Made by a program: the position numbers and the translations under genes | Source of the DNA: Hyphomicrobium sp. CS1GBMeth3 | GTDB lineage: Bacteria; Pseudomonadota; Alphaproteobacteria; Rhizobiales; Hyphomicrobiaceae | Reading direction: 5' to 3' | NCBI RefSeq assembly: GCF_900117455.1 | Contig: NZ_FPHO01000003.1 | Span: forward strand, 1,578,501 to 1,642,500 | Length of the DNA: 64,000 nt | Notes under the pieces: generated by a model | What the model was told of the DNA's origin: nothing | The model's input: only the letters and a program-made list of their open reading frames with translations | The model's database searches: none | In this document: piece after piece, positions 26,541 through 36,315 of the stretch | Layout of the letters: every line of letters starts with the position of its first letter | How positions within the stretch are numbered: position 1 is the first letter of the stretch

Positions 26541-26819
26541 TTATCTTCGGTCGCCACCTTCGACGTCGCACGCGCGATCATCCGAATTCGAGGGAAGCGC
26601 ACCCATAACGTGGCGACGGCAATTGGCGTGATCGATCGCGGTAGCGAGGCCATGTCCGCTGATAATGTGCTTAGCGACCGGAAGAAGCTGTTCGCCGATC
26701 AGGATCCCGAGGAGCCCGATCAACGCCACCACGGGCGGCGCAGGCGAGCGCACGTCGAGAAGGCTGTAAACGACGCCGACAAGAATGCCTGCTCCGAGCG
26801 AGACGAGATAAAGCTTCAA
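26541..26819 (-). CDS. XapX-domain membrane protein
   Basis: The gene starts with TTG, supported by GGAGG 7 bases upstream. The 92-residue product begins MKLYLVSLGAGILVGVVYSL and continues with LDVRSPAPPVVALIGLLGIL, which is the XapX (DUF1427) domain: two membrane helices with a SPAPP turn. The C-terminal ~35 residues are polar and not typical, so the end may be less conserved. The family has no known activity. It is the first gene before the isochorismatase-like hydrolase. Confidence 0.78.
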   Translation of the reverse strand: MKLYLVSLGAGILVGVVYSLLDVRSPAPPVVALIGLLGILIGEQLLPVAKHIISGHGLATAIDHANCRRHVMGALPSNSDDRACDVEGGDRR

Positions 26820-27025
26820 GACCGTACCTCCAGCCGATGCACCAAGGCTCTTTTGAGCGGACCGATTTGCTGCGGCCTATGCGTTTGCGATTGCAGACAT
26901 GCGCGAACGCTACTGCTGTGGGCCGGATGGCTGCAATTGTGCGTGGAGGTGGGTCAACCCAGCCCTTGGGCCAGGTCGCGGTTGCGCGGCAACCCCGGCG
27001 TTTGGGAAGCCGGCATCCCGATTGA

Positions 27026-27649
27026 TCAGTTGATAGAGGGAAGCCCCTTGAGGCGCTCCCAAACCCTGATCAGGTCGGCGAGGTTCTCGGCTTCCAGCTT
27101 CTGCATGATCTGAGCGCGATGCATCTTGACCGTGACCTGGCTGAGGCCGAGACGTTCTGCGACCTGTTTGCTCATCAGGCCGGACGCAAGAAGCTGCATG
27201 ACTTCCCGCTCTCGCGGCGACAGGGTGTTGTAACGGCGAATGACCGCCGCGAGCAGGCGCGCCTCTTCCCTTTGCCGGGCATCCCGCGAAACGGCGGAAC
27301 AGACCGCGTCGAGCAGATCCTGGTCCCGGAAAGGCTTGGTTAGAAATTCGACGGCACCGGCCTTCATCGCAGCGACCGACATCTGAATATCGCCATGCCC
27401 CGTAATAAAGATGATCGGCTGCGTGTCTCCCTCACGCACGAGTTCTCGGTGAATTTCGAGCCCGCTCTTTCCTTTGAGACGGACATCGAGCACGAGACAG
27501 CTCGGAGCGTCGACGCGCTCTCGCGCCAGATAATCGTCTGCGGAGGAAAACGTCCGCACGGCGTAGCCAGCTGACTCGAGCAAGGTCTCTAGAGACGCAC
27601 GGACAGCACGATCGTCGTCGAGCACGTAGACGATCGGATCGTTGCTCAT
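27026..27649 (-). CDS. FixJ-type response regulator
   Basis: The 207-residue protein has a receiver domain (YVLDDDRAV, phospho-acceptor Asp in [14 protein letters not shown], Lys in [12 protein letters not shown]). A LuxR-type HTH follows ([20 protein letters not shown]). It overlaps the upstream kinase gene by four bases (ATGA), so the two form a coupled two-component system. Downstream on the same strand lie the XapX-hydrolase-efflux genes, about 200 bases away; these are possible targets, by position only. Confidence 0.9.
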   Translation of the reverse strand: MSNDPIVYVLDDDRAVRASLETLLESAGYAVRTFSSADDYLARERVDAPSCLVLDVRLKGKSGLEIHRELVREGDTQPIIFITGHGDIQMSVAAMKAGAVEFLTKPFRDQDLLDAVCSAVSRDARQREEARLLAAVIRRYNTLSPREREVMQLLASGLMSKQVAERLGLSQVTVKMHRAQIMQKLEAENLADLIRVWERLKGLPSIN

Positions 27650-29226
27650 GAGACTGCGTCTCCGATGCGGGAAGAGTCCACGGGTAGCGTGAAGCGCAGC
27701 TCCAGCCCCGATGGCCTATTCGAAACGATCCAAATTCGACCGCCGTGCGCTTCGACTACTGACTGGCAGAACATCAGACCCATGCCCATCCCTTCACCTT
27801 TGCCGGATACAAACGGCAAAAAGACCCGATCGGCGATATCCGGGGCTATCCCTGGCCCTGTGTCGGCAAATGAAACTTCGACCTCGCCAGGATCGGGATC
27901 GTCGATCCGAATTGTGATCCTCCGTATTCGTCGATCTCCATCCTTCATCGCATCGACGGCATTGTCGAGAATATTGGAAACGGCCTGTCCCATTTGAACG
28001 GCGTTACATTCCACGAACCTGGAGTCTGGCGGAAAGTGTCGCACAACCTCCACCCCGGCGAGGAGGCGCTCCTGTCTGCCCCGAGCAATCACATCATCAA
28101 TAACCTGTCTCAGGTCCACGAGCACCCGCTCTTGCGCCCGTTTGAGGAACATTTGCCTGATTCCTGACACCACCTTATCGGCGCGATGTCCCTCGTCGGC
28201 GATCATCTCGAGTGCCTCTTTGGCCTTGTCCATCCGCGGATCGTCCCGTGACAGCCATCGCAGACCGGCATTGGCATTGTTCACGATGCTGGATAACGGC
28301 TGGTTGATCTCATGGGCAATGGATGCGGACAAGACCTCCATGGCCGTCAGCCTGTTGAGCCTTGCGCGTCTTTCGTTCGCCGTGGCTCGCGCGAGACGCA
28401 TGTAGTTGCCGGTCGTTTCCGCAAGAAGGACGAACAGCACGGTTCCGGCGGCAACTAGGCCGAAGAAGCGCCCGGACCACCAGCCGACGCTGAGCCTGAT
28501 GCCTCCGCCCAAATAGGAGATCAGTAGGATTTCAACGCAGAGCGAGAAGAGTACGACGCACATCCAAATATCGAGCGTCGAACGGCGTCTTGTCAGCAGA
28601 GTAACAAACGCGATCGCGTAAAAAGCTAACGATAGGGCCGGTATGTACGCCCATATCGACGTGGTGGTTCTTGCATCCGCCATGAACCGCGGAAGGTCAT
28701 CCCCCTTGGCCAGAATGACCCATAATGCCGATGCGACAAACAACCCGATGCCAGCAACTGTGGCGAGTATCCATTGCCCCGGCATTCGTTTCGTCCGGCT
28801 CGGATCGATTGCAGCATAGCCGACAATCGCTGAAGCAAACCCGATCCGTCGGATCGCTGCGATCCATGCCGTCGATTGAAGGTTCTCTTCGAGCCCAACG
28901 CTCTGGAATACGCCTGGGAAGGTCAATGCCCACGGAACAGAAAGCACTCCTGAGAGGAGGTATCCTGAGGCAAGAACGAGAAGCGGTATTGATCCGCGCA
29001 CCCGAAAGGTGGCGAGAAGGATAGCCGCGGTCGTCACCTCGATCATGAAGATGGCCGCCGCGTAAGCAGGAACGAAAATCTCTGTCCCGTGTGTTGGCTG
29101 ACGGGCGTATGGTGCGGTCACCGCGAGCGCAACAATGAGAACGACGACAACGACGAAAATCACGCGTAGCTGCGCGTCAGTCGGCAGCGACGTCGTAACC
29201 AACCTGCTATCCGGTCCCGAGGACAT
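27646..29226 (-). CDS. membrane sensor histidine kinase with N-terminal multi-helix (MASE4-like) sensor
   Basis: The frame begins with TTG at 29244; the ATG at 29226 is chosen here, although neither has a clear ribosome site. The N-terminal ~260 residues hold about seven to eight membrane helices with [20 protein letters not shown], suggestive of a MASE4-type sensor. The HisKA segment [20 protein letters not shown] gives the phospho-accepting His. [30 protein letters not shown] and [13 protein letters not shown] complete the ATPase domain. It resembles FixL-like kinases partnered with FixJ-type regulators. The signal is not known. Confidence 0.87.
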   Translation of the reverse strand: MSSGPDSRLVTTSLPTDAQLRVIFVVVVVLIVALAVTAPYARQPTHGTEIFVPAYAAAIFMIEVTTAAILLATFRVRGSIPLLVLASGYLLSGVLSVPWALTFPGVFQSVGLEENLQSTAWIAAIRRIGFASAIVGYAAIDPSRTKRMPGQWILATVAGIGLFVASALWVILAKGDDLPRFMADARTTTSIWAYIPALSLAFYAIAFVTLLTRRRSTLDIWMCVVLFSLCVEILLISYLGGGIRLSVGWWSGRFFGLVAAGTVLFVLLAETTGNYMRLARATANERRARLNRLTAMEVLSASIAHEINQPLSSIVNNANAGLRWLSRDDPRMDKAKEALEMIADEGHRADKVVSGIRQMFLKRAQERVLVDLRQVIDDVIARGRQERLLAGVEVVRHFPPDSRFVECNAVQMGQAVSNILDNAVDAMKDGDRRIRRITIRIDDPDPGEVEVSFADTGPGIAPDIADRVFLPFVSGKGEGMGMGLMFCQSVVEAHGGRIWIVSNRPSGLELRFTLPVDSSRIGDAVS

Positions 29227-29500
29227 TATTGAGCTATGGGCCAAGCAATTCGACCATGCGGCACCATTGCGCGCCTTGCGCGGGAAGGCAACGGAGCTGA
29301 AGGATACGCGATGTTGTGCTTAATACGGCCGCAACATTTTCTGCGACACCGGTCATCGCGCCTGTTCGGCTCCTGCTTAAAACATCCGCAGATAGGTATA
29401 CTCGTTAGGATCTTCGGAGGCCCAACATTCAAGGACTGCCTTACCTCCACGAGCGGACCTAGTCGGCCGTTCCCTACGGGGCGCCGACCACGGATTGTGA

Positions 29501-29560
29501 ACTTCCGCAAAGGGGACCGAGCGACGAGATGAGTGTGTTGCTCCGCCGAGAAAGCGGAAG
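29501..29560 (+). repeat. hairpin intergenic repeat, copy 3 (partner at 41143)
   Basis: The unit ACTTCCG, five variable bases, then a 38-base block (29513-29550) is identical to 41155-41192. Outer arms CTTCCGC (29502-29508) and GCGGAAG (29554-29560) pair perfectly. The end CCGAGAAAGCGG is also present in copies 1 and 2. Confidence 0.75.
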
Positions 29561-29652
29561 ACGCTCCTGCTCGCGAGGCGACCGGAGTACCGAGAAGAGC
29601 CACGTCCGTACTTCATCCTGAAGCCGACTTCAGAGAGGTTCTCTTTGTACGC

Positions 29653-30714
29653 CTACGGCGAGAAGCGATCGACGTCGACAACGGCTTCAGCAAAAGCCTG
29701 CGGCGCTTCCTGAGGCAGGTTGTGCCCGATTCCGCCTTGGATGAGCCGGTGTTCGTACTTGTTCGTGAACTTCTTCGCATAGGTGCTGGGCTCGGGGTGC
29801 GGAGCACCGTTGGAGTCACCCTCCATCGTGATGGTGGGTACGGTGATGACCGGCAATTGCGCGAGCCGTTTTTCCATTTCGTCGTATTTCGGCTCGCCAT
29901 CGACTAGGCCAAGACGCCAGCGATAGTTATGGATCACGACGTCGGCGTGATCCGGATTGTCGAGGGCGGCCGCGCTTCGATCGAAGGTCGCGTGATCGAA
30001 ATGCCACTTGGGTGACGCGAGCTTCCAAATGAGCTTGGCAAAATCGCGCGCGTACATCTCATAGCCGGCTCGCCCCCGGTCGGTGGAAAAATAGAACTGA
30101 TACCACCATTGGAATTCGGCCTGCGGCGGCAGCGGCATCCTGCTTACGGCTTGACTACCGATCAGATAGCCGCTGACAGAGACCATGGCTTTGCACCGTT
30201 CCGGCCACAGCGCGGACATGATATTCGCTGTTCGTGCGCCCCAATCGTAGCCCGCGACGACCGCTTTCTCGATGCTGAGGGCATCCATGAGTGCGATTAC
30301 ATCGGCGGCTATGACCGCCTGCTGGCCATTCCGTGGTGTAGCTTTCGAAATGAAGTGCGTCCGTCCATATCCGCGCAGATACGGGACGATGACGCGATAT
30401 CCCGCTGAAGCCAGAAGCGGCGCGACATCGACGTAGCTATGAATGTCATAGGGCCAGCCGTGCAAAAGAATGACTGCCGGGCCTCCGGCTGGCCCATCTT
30501 CGGCATAGCTGACATTCAAGACACCTGCGTCGACTTGCTTTAGTGATCGAAATGTCGTGTACGTTGATCGCGACTTTGTTTGTTGCGTGGTGAGATCCTC
30601 TGCATCCGCAGCGCCGGCTGTTCCGGCCGGACAAGCGAGCACAGCGAGCGCGGCAGCGGCAAGGAGTTGGCGTCGGTCCTGATCGATACGATCACACTTT
30701 GCGCTCCGGTCCAT
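29653..30714 (-). CDS. secreted alpha/beta hydrolase of the epoxide hydrolase/dehalogenase type
   Basis: The 353-residue protein has a Tat-like signal (DRRQLLAAAALAVLACPAG). The fold motifs are HGWPYD (oxyanion loop), RGYGRT, and a nucleophile elbow VVAGYDWGARTANI in which Asp takes the nucleophile place, as in epoxide hydrolases and haloalkane dehalogenases. The catalytic His is in GIGHNLPQE. An AAGGAG site precedes the start. The gene lies just behind a hairpin repeat and before an SDR gene on the same strand. The substrate is unknown. Confidence 0.85.
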   Translation of the reverse strand: MDRSAKCDRIDQDRRQLLAAAALAVLACPAGTAGAADAEDLTTQQTKSRSTYTTFRSLKQVDAGVLNVSYAEDGPAGGPAVILLHGWPYDIHSYVDVAPLLASAGYRVIVPYLRGYGRTHFISKATPRNGQQAVIAADVIALMDALSIEKAVVAGYDWGARTANIMSALWPERCKAMVSVSGYLIGSQAVSRMPLPPQAEFQWWYQFYFSTDRGRAGYEMYARDFAKLIWKLASPKWHFDHATFDRSAAALDNPDHADVVIHNYRWRLGLVDGEPKYDEMEKRLAQLPVITVPTITMEGDSNGAPHPEPSTYAKKFTNKYEHRLIQGGIGHNLPQEAPQAFAEAVVDVDRFSP

Positions 30715-30822
30715 CGCAAAATCTCCTTAGCTAGCGAATCCCGACCCGGTTCTTTAGCTTTCTGGGCCAGAAGATCCGGCAGAACGCCGGAATCCCATAG
30801 CCCTTAGTGCAGACGGCCGAAA

Positions 30823-31803
30823 TCATATCGGCATTGCTGTTTCAGTCATGGTCTCGCTCACGTCCCATAAACGCTTGGCCGACTCTTGATCGACTGCGAA
30901 TGGCATCACTCCGTAAGCAGGGGGCTCATGACCCTCAAATAATGGAGCAATATCCGAGTTCGCACAGAAGACACCACCTTTGCCTTCGAGCAACGGACTG
31001 ACTGCGCACCAAACATGTGTGGCAGCACCTTGTGGAATCGATTTCATGTCGCGATCGGGATCAATCACGGGCTCGCCGTTTGCATCGAGATTGCCCATTT
31101 CCTTGAGCCGCTCCACCGGCAAGTGCTTCGCCAACCCGGTTACGATGCCACCTGGATGAAGTGAAAACGCGCGAATGCCCTGGCTACGCCCACGACGGTC
31201 GAGTTCAAGAGCAAAAAGCGCGTTTGCAGTCTTCGACTGGCCATAGGCGCTCCATCCATCATAGGTACGACTTTCAAAATTGATGTCGTCCCACACGACA
31301 TCGGAGAAGCGATGCCCCAGCGACGACACAGAAACGACGCGCGCACCCTTCGCACGACGTAGCGCGGGCCACAGTCGCATGGTCAACTGGAAGTGACCCA
31401 AGTGGTTGGTCGAGAACTGCAGCTCGTGGCCACGCGCATCGCGAACCAGGTTCGGGTCCGCCATGATCCCGGCGCCGTTGATCAGAATGTGCAAAGACAT
31501 ACCCGACTGCACGATACCATGAGCGAACGCATTGATCGAGGCGGGATCGGTCAGATCCATAGGGCGAACCTCGATCCCGCCGCCTATGTCAGAGATTGAT
31601 CTGCGGGCGCGCGCCATATCGCGCGCGGGGACGATCACGCGAGCGCCAGCTGACACCAACGTTCGCGCGGCCTCTAGCCCGAGCCCAGCATAGCCTCCGG
31701 TTACGATCGCGAGCTTGCCGATGAGATCGATACCTCGGATGACATCGAGGGTGGTGCTGTGAGCGGTGAAGCCCGATCCAAGCGGCGTCTGCGGAGTAAA
31801 CAT
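30823..31803 (-). CDS. short-chain dehydrogenase/reductase (WWOX/retinol-dehydrogenase-like)
   Basis: The 326-residue protein has the Rossmann motif AIVTGGYAGLGLEAARTLV (TGxxxGxG), NGAGIM, a Ser in VVSVSSLGHR and the catalytic YGQSK. Its length, longer than classical SDRs, and the motifs NHLGHFQLTMRLWPAL and SLHPGGIVTGLAKHLP resemble the oxidoreductases grouped with retinol dehydrogenase or WWOX-like SDRs. Its substrate cannot be inferred. It is on the same strand as the neighbouring hydrolase and LOG genes, with short gaps. Confidence 0.87.
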   Translation of the reverse strand: MFTPQTPLGSGFTAHSTTLDVIRGIDLIGKLAIVTGGYAGLGLEAARTLVSAGARVIVPARDMARARRSISDIGGGIEVRPMDLTDPASINAFAHGIVQSGMSLHILINGAGIMADPNLVRDARGHELQFSTNHLGHFQLTMRLWPALRRAKGARVVSVSSLGHRFSDVVWDDINFESRTYDGWSAYGQSKTANALFALELDRRGRSQGIRAFSLHPGGIVTGLAKHLPVERLKEMGNLDANGEPVIDPDRDMKSIPQGAATHVWCAVSPLLEGKGGVFCANSDIAPLFEGHEPPAYGVMPFAVDQESAKRLWDVSETMTETAMPI

Positions 31804-31860
31804 GATAAAAGCTCTCTGTCGCGTTTCTATTGAAGATTCCAGTACCCCAAGGTGCAGCGC

Positions 31861-32439
31861 TTAAGCGTTCGAGCGGGCCATCCACTTGTCGACCTTAGGC
31901 GGCTGGTAGGCGAGCAGCGCCGACAGCAGCGCGTCGACATCGTCAGCGGCGATCAACATGTTGCGATGGACCGGCTTGAGAAATGCTGCCTCGACGACGT
32001 GGTGGAGAAACGACGTCAAACCGTCGTAGAATCCGCCGACGTTGAGAAGCGCGCACGGCTTACCGTGGTGACCCAACTGCGCCCAGGTCCATACCTCGAA
32101 CAGTTCTTCAAGCGTGCCGAGTCCGCCGGGCAAGGCGATGAACCCGTCGGATAATTCGCCCATAAGCGCTTTGCGCTCATGCATGGAGCCGACAACGCGC
32201 AAGTCTGCTAGGCCGCTGTGAGCGACCTCCTTTTCGACCAGCGATCTTGGAATGACCCCGATCACTTCACCGCCACGCCTCCGGGCGGCGTCCGCAAGGA
32301 TGCCCATCAGTCCAACGGATGCACCGCCATAGACCAAACCGATGCCACGCTCCGCGAGGGTCGTGCCCATGCGAGCAGCAGCCCTTCCAAAAATTGGATC
32401 GTGTCCGGTGCTGGAGCCCGCGAAAACGCAATACCGCAT
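31861..32439 (-). CDS. LOG family phosphoribohydrolase
   Basis: The start at 32439 has a strong GAAGGAGGTG site, so the longer frame to 32685 is rejected. The 192-residue protein has the LOG signature PGGLGTLEELFEVWTW, the N-terminal VFAGSSTGHDPIF and GLVYGGASVGLMG, and the MHERKALM helix. LOG proteins cleave nucleoside 5'-monophosphates to free base and ribose 5-phosphate (cytokinin activation or purine salvage). Neighbouring genes are redox enzymes, so the local role is unclear. Confidence 0.92.
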   Translation of the reverse strand: MRYCVFAGSSTGHDPIFGRAAARMGTTLAERGIGLVYGGASVGLMGILADAARRRGGEVIGVIPRSLVEKEVAHSGLADLRVVGSMHERKALMGELSDGFIALPGGLGTLEELFEVWTWAQLGHHGKPCALLNVGGFYDGLTSFLHHVVEAAFLKPVHRNMLIAADDVDALLSALLAYQPPKVDKWMARSNA

Positions 32440-32848
32440 GATCCACCTCCTTCTCTCGCGCCGATCTGCCCTGACCGTTCCCGCAACCGCATGCCCGATG
32501 TTTTTGCGGCCGGCCCCGAGGGGAGAGGCCGGCCGCAGTGCGCGCCCTATCGCAGCGGGGGGAAGGCTGCAGGGTCGCAAGGTCCTCGCTGGGGACGAGC
32601 GAGGATCGAAAGTCTTGAAAGACGGCATCGAGAACATTTCGGCTCGCCGGCACACGTCATCACAGCCGGGCATGATCCGGCGCAAAGCGTCATCGTCTCG
32701 GTGATTGCGTGAGCCGAAGTCTCAAGACGCACGACGCGCGACGGATCGGCGGAGTATGCAGGTTTGGTGAGCGGCATGACCCGGGCGCCAATGTTGCGAA
32801 ATCTCGAAGCATGGAATTGTTCTCCGTTGGTCGACGGCATGCACCGGA
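32440..32848. other. intergenic region with a strong GC-rich inverted repeat
   Basis: No gene is supported in these 410 bases. At 32506-32536 GCGGCCGGCC and GGCCGGCCGC form perfect 10-base arms around an 11-base loop, preceded by TTTTT on the plus strand; because the T-run is on the wrong side for either orientation it is not a standard terminator. Confidence 0.5.
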
Positions 32849-34054
32849 TCAGAGATCCGTGACGCGCTGCGGATCTGCTGACGCGAGAGCAGCGGCGCGC
32901 ACGGGCTTCGGCGGATAGATCCAGACCGTATTGATCTCCTGCTTGAGTTTCTTTGCAGCGGAGCCGACATGCTCGATCTTGCGATCCCACCCCCGCGTGA
33001 ACAGCGCCCCGGCCTCTCCGAGATCGAGGCAGGTGACATAGGCCTTCTGGTGGTAGGGGATCGGCGCCGCGCCGAGCAGTTCCGCTGCGGCATTGTTGCC
33101 GGCGAAGGCGCCCATGCGGGTCGCATGCTGGCACGACATCAGCGCATGATTTCCATCGTCGTCGCAGACTGCCTTGGCGGCATCACCCGTCGCGAACACG
33201 CCCTCCACACCGGCGACGCGAAGATCCCGATCGACGATCAGCCTGCCGAAATTGTCACGCTCTCCGGGAATCTGCTGCGTGAACGGCGCTGCGCGAATAC
33301 CGGCGGCCCAGATGACCGTCGCACTTGAGATGCGCTCGCCATTGGAGAGCATGACCCCATCCTTGTCCACCGCCGCAACGCCCACTCCGGTGCGGACCTC
33401 TACACCGAGCTTCTTGAGCGCGTCCTCTATGACGGGGCGCGGACCTGGACCCATGTCGGGTGCTACATCTTCGTTTCGCTCGACCATGATGACACGAACC
33501 GTCGCATTCCTTCCAAGAACGGCACGCAGCCGCGCCGGCATCTCCGTTGCTACCTCGATGCCGGTGAAGCCCGCGCCCGCGACGACGACGGTGTTGCGCG
33601 CCTGGGACGCAGGACGACCGGCGAGGCTCTGCAAATGGCGGTCGAGCGCGATCGCGTCGTCCAGCTGATCGACACTGAAGGTGTGCTCGGAAATGCCCGG
33701 GATGTTCGGCCGGAACAACCGGCTTCCGGATGCGACGATCAGCCGGTCATAGATCAGTGAGGTCCGCTCACCGTTGGGCAACTCGACCACAAGCGTGCGG
33801 CAGTTGGCATCGATGGTTTCGGCACGCCCGCGCACATAGGTAACATCGATTGCGTCGAGCACTTGCTCGAGCGGCGCTACGAGCGTCTCCGGGTGGGGCT
33901 CGTAAAGCCGCGGACGAACGACGAGCGTCGGTTCGGGCGAAACCAGCATGATCTCGAGATCCGATGCGGGAACACCCTTGATGTCCCGCAGCCGGGCCGC
34001 GGAGAGTGCCGCGTACATGCCGGCAAAGCCGGCGCCGATGATGACCAGTCGCAT
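32849..34054 (-). CDS. NDH-2-like FAD-dependent NAD(P)H oxidoreductase
   Basis: The ATG at 34054 has AGAGGAGG upstream and opens directly on MRLVIIGAGFAGMYAALSAA, the FAD-binding fold; the 14 residues before it are not used. The 401-residue protein has a second Rossmann motif VVVAGAGFTGIEVATEM for NAD(P)H and ATGDAAKAVC near the end. The layout resembles type II NADH dehydrogenases and related pyridine-nucleotide disulfide-oxidoreductase proteins. It lacks an obvious C-terminal membrane helix. It starts a minus-strand gene pair group with an alpha/beta hydrolase upstream. Confidence 0.87.
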   Translation of the reverse strand: MRLVIIGAGFAGMYAALSAARLRDIKGVPASDLEIMLVSPEPTLVVRPRLYEPHPETLVAPLEQVLDAIDVTYVRGRAETIDANCRTLVVELPNGERTSLIYDRLIVASGSRLFRPNIPGISEHTFSVDQLDDAIALDRHLQSLAGRPASQARNTVVVAGAGFTGIEVATEMPARLRAVLGRNATVRVIMVERNEDVAPDMGPGPRPVIEDALKKLGVEVRTGVGVAAVDKDGVMLSNGERISSATVIWAAGIRAAPFTQQIPGERDNFGRLIVDRDLRVAGVEGVFATGDAAKAVCDDDGNHALMSCQHATRMGAFAGNNAAAELLGAAPIPYHQKAYVTCLDLGEAGALFTRGWDRKIEHVGSAAKKLKQEINTVWIYPPKPVRAAALASADPQRVTDL

Positions 34055-34140
34055 GTCGACTGCCTCCTCTCTTGAAGCCGCGCCTACCGCCGTCACCCCG
34101 CCGAATGACGGGATTCGGAGTCAGCGCGACGGTGGAAACA

Positions 34141-35115
34141 TTAGGTGGTGATGAAGGCCAGCAGGTCCGCGTTCACGACGTCGGCGTGCGTGGTGCACAT
34201 CCCGTGAGGAAATCCCTCATAGATCTTGAGCGTGCCGGCCTTGAGCAGCTTCGCCGACAACGTCGCGGAGTCGGCGATAGGGACGATCTGGTCGTCGTCG
34301 CCGTGCATGACGAGCGTCGGCACGTCGATCGCCTTCAGGTCCTCGGTGAAGTCCGTCTCCGAGAAAGCCTTGATGCCATCGTATTGCGCCTTGGCGCTTC
34401 CCATCATAGCCTGGCGCCACCAGTTCCAGATGACCGCCTGCGAAGGCGTCGCGCCGGGCCGGTTGTAGCCATAGAAGGGGCCGCTCGCGAAATCGATGTA
34501 GAAGGCCGATCTGTTGGCCGCGAGTTCCTTGCGCAACCCGTCGAACACTTCGATAGGCAGTCCGCCGGGATTGGCGGACGTCTTGACCATCAGCGGCGGC
34601 ACAGCGCCAATGAGAACCAGCTTAGCCACGCGGCCTTTTCCATGGCGCGCCACATAGCGCGTCGCTTCGCCTCCTCCCGTCGAATGTCCGATATGGATCG
34701 CGTTGCGGAGGCCAAGATGCTCCACCACAGCGGCGGCATCCGCGGCGTAGTGGTCCATGTCGTGACCATCGCTGACTGGGCTGGAACGGCCGTGGCCGCG
34801 GCGATCATGAGCCACGACGCGATAGCCCTTGCCGACGAAATAGAGCATCTGATTGTCCCAATCGTCGGAACTCAGCGGCCAGCCGTGATGAAAGACGATG
34901 GGTTGTGCGGTTTTCGGGCCCCAATCCTTGTAGAAGATCTGGACGCCATCTTTGCTGGTGATCGTGCTCATTGCGAGAGTTCCTTCTGTTTGCGAAGACG
35001 ATGGGAGGGTGGCGGCGATACCCTTCGTGGCCCAAAGGCCGGCCGCTGTAGCCGCCGCGCCCGCCGCGAGGATTTCGCGACGCGTCGAGACAAGTGAGGA
35101 AAGACGTAGGCCCAT
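34141..35115 (-). CDS. exported alpha/beta hydrolase (non-heme chloroperoxidase/arylesterase type)
   Basis: The 324-residue protein starts behind AAGGAGACCCCG. A Tat-type signal ([17 protein letters not shown]) is followed by a second possible start, [20 protein letters not shown], which is where cytosolic relatives begin. [25 protein letters not shown], the nucleophile elbow [15 protein letters not shown] (Ser), the acid region [11 protein letters not shown] and a His in EGFPHGM complete the triad. Relatives are esterases or perhydrolases. The gene belongs to the group of exported hydrolases between 29 and 36 kb. Confidence 0.9.
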   Translation of the reverse strand: MGLRLSSLVSTRREILAAGAAATAAGLWATKGIAATLPSSSQTEGTLAMSTITSKDGVQIFYKDWGPKTAQPIVFHHGWPLSSDDWDNQMLYFVGKGYRVVAHDRRGHGRSSPVSDGHDMDHYAADAAAVVEHLGLRNAIHIGHSTGGGEATRYVARHGKGRVAKLVLIGAVPPLMVKTSANPGGLPIEVFDGLRKELAANRSAFYIDFASGPFYGYNRPGATPSQAVIWNWWRQAMMGSAKAQYDGIKAFSETDFTEDLKAIDVPTLVMHGDDDQIVPIADSATLSAKLLKAGTLKIYEGFPHGMCTTHADVVNADLLAFITT

Positions 35116-35249
35116 CGGGGTCTCCTTGGAGGCTGAAAAGGTGAGCTAAGAGATCAATCCCGCGCGATGCAGCTGCTGCTTCTGCTCCCGCTCGGCGGGA
35201 CCGATGCAGCTTGCTCGGCGATTCAAAGCTCGCGGTTGTTTAGTAGGAG

Positions 35250-36188
35250 TCAGTAGTCCCAGAAGACCGGCACCCAGCGAAAGGCGTTGCCCTCCACGGC
35301 TACTCGGCCGACGGATGGGAACGGCAGATGAGTAGCCACCAGCATCTCGCCGGTTTCTGCCAACTCGCGCAAAAGTCCGACGCGAACGCGTGCTGCCTCC
35401 TCGGGGTCGTGCTCGAAACCGTTGTGCCAATCGGGTTGGTCGAACCCGACCGCGAAGACGGCATCGCCCGCGAATGTCAGGGCTTCCCCACCGGATGCGA
35501 GGCGCACCACGCTGTGGCCTGGCGTATGGCCGCCGGTGCGATAAGCGACCACTCCCGGTGCGACCTCGTGCTCCTCGTCGAACGGCCGCAGATGATTGCG
35601 ATACTCTTTCATGAAACGCTTGGCGGCCGAGCGCAGCGCGTCCGGGAACCCGTCAGGCATATTGGTGTGAGAAAAATCGGGCGACTCCCAGAAGGCGACC
35701 TCGGCGGCTGCCACGTGGATCCGCAGGTCGGGACGCAACCGCTCCTTGACGCCGTCGACGATCAGCCCGCCAATGTGGTCCATGTGCATGTGGGTGAGAA
35801 CCACATCAGTGACGGATCCGAGATCGATGCCGGCGCCTTCCAACCGCCTGATCAATTGTCCGGCGCGCGGCAAGTTCAGGTCGGGATCGAGCCCCAGCCC
35901 GGCATCGATGAGTACAGTCTGGTCACCGCTCCGTACGACGACCACGTTGAGCGCCCAGTCGAAAGCGTCCGGGGGGAGGAACATGTGGTCCAGCCAAGCC
36001 GCACGTGCGGCCGGTTCGGCGTTGTGAGCCAACATTGCGGTCGGGAGCGGCAGGACACCATCGCTGACCACGAGCACGTCGATATCGCCCACACGTAGCG
36101 CGTAGCGCGACGGAACCAACTCGTCCGGCAGCGATCCGGCGGGACGCAGGATGTTGTCCAATTTCAGCTTGGTCAAAACGTTCAACAT
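35250..36188 (-). CDS. metallo-beta-lactamase-fold hydrolase
   Basis: The 312-residue protein has an AAGGAGAG ribosome site. The metal motif VVLTHMHMDHIGGLIVDG (HxHxDH), a later His in AYRTGGHTPGHSVVRLA, and FAGDAVFAVGF with the bridging Asp define an active MBL-fold dinuclear site. Relatives include lactonases (quorum quenching) and other esterases; the exact reaction is open. The AraC-type regulator lies upstream on the same strand, 127 bases away. Confidence 0.9.
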   Translation of the reverse strand: MLNVLTKLKLDNILRPAGSLPDELVPSRYALRVGDIDVLVVSDGVLPLPTAMLAHNAEPAARAAWLDHMFLPPDAFDWALNVVVVRSGDQTVLIDAGLGLDPDLNLPRAGQLIRRLEGAGIDLGSVTDVVLTHMHMDHIGGLIVDGVKERLRPDLRIHVAAAEVAFWESPDFSHTNMPDGFPDALRSAAKRFMKEYRNHLRPFDEEHEVAPGVVAYRTGGHTPGHSVVRLASGGEALTFAGDAVFAVGFDQPDWHNGFEHDPEEAARVRVGLLRELAETGEMLVATHLPFPSVGRVAVEGNAFRWVPVFWDY

Positions 36189-36315
36189 GTCGAACTCTCC
36201 TTCGCTAGTCGCTGATCCGTTCTTGCCGCCCGAGGCGCGTCAGCATTCGGATGATTTAGCGAATGGCGTCTCGTGATGCGCCAGAGCGATTGCGGTGATT
36301 GCAGAGCAATTGCTG

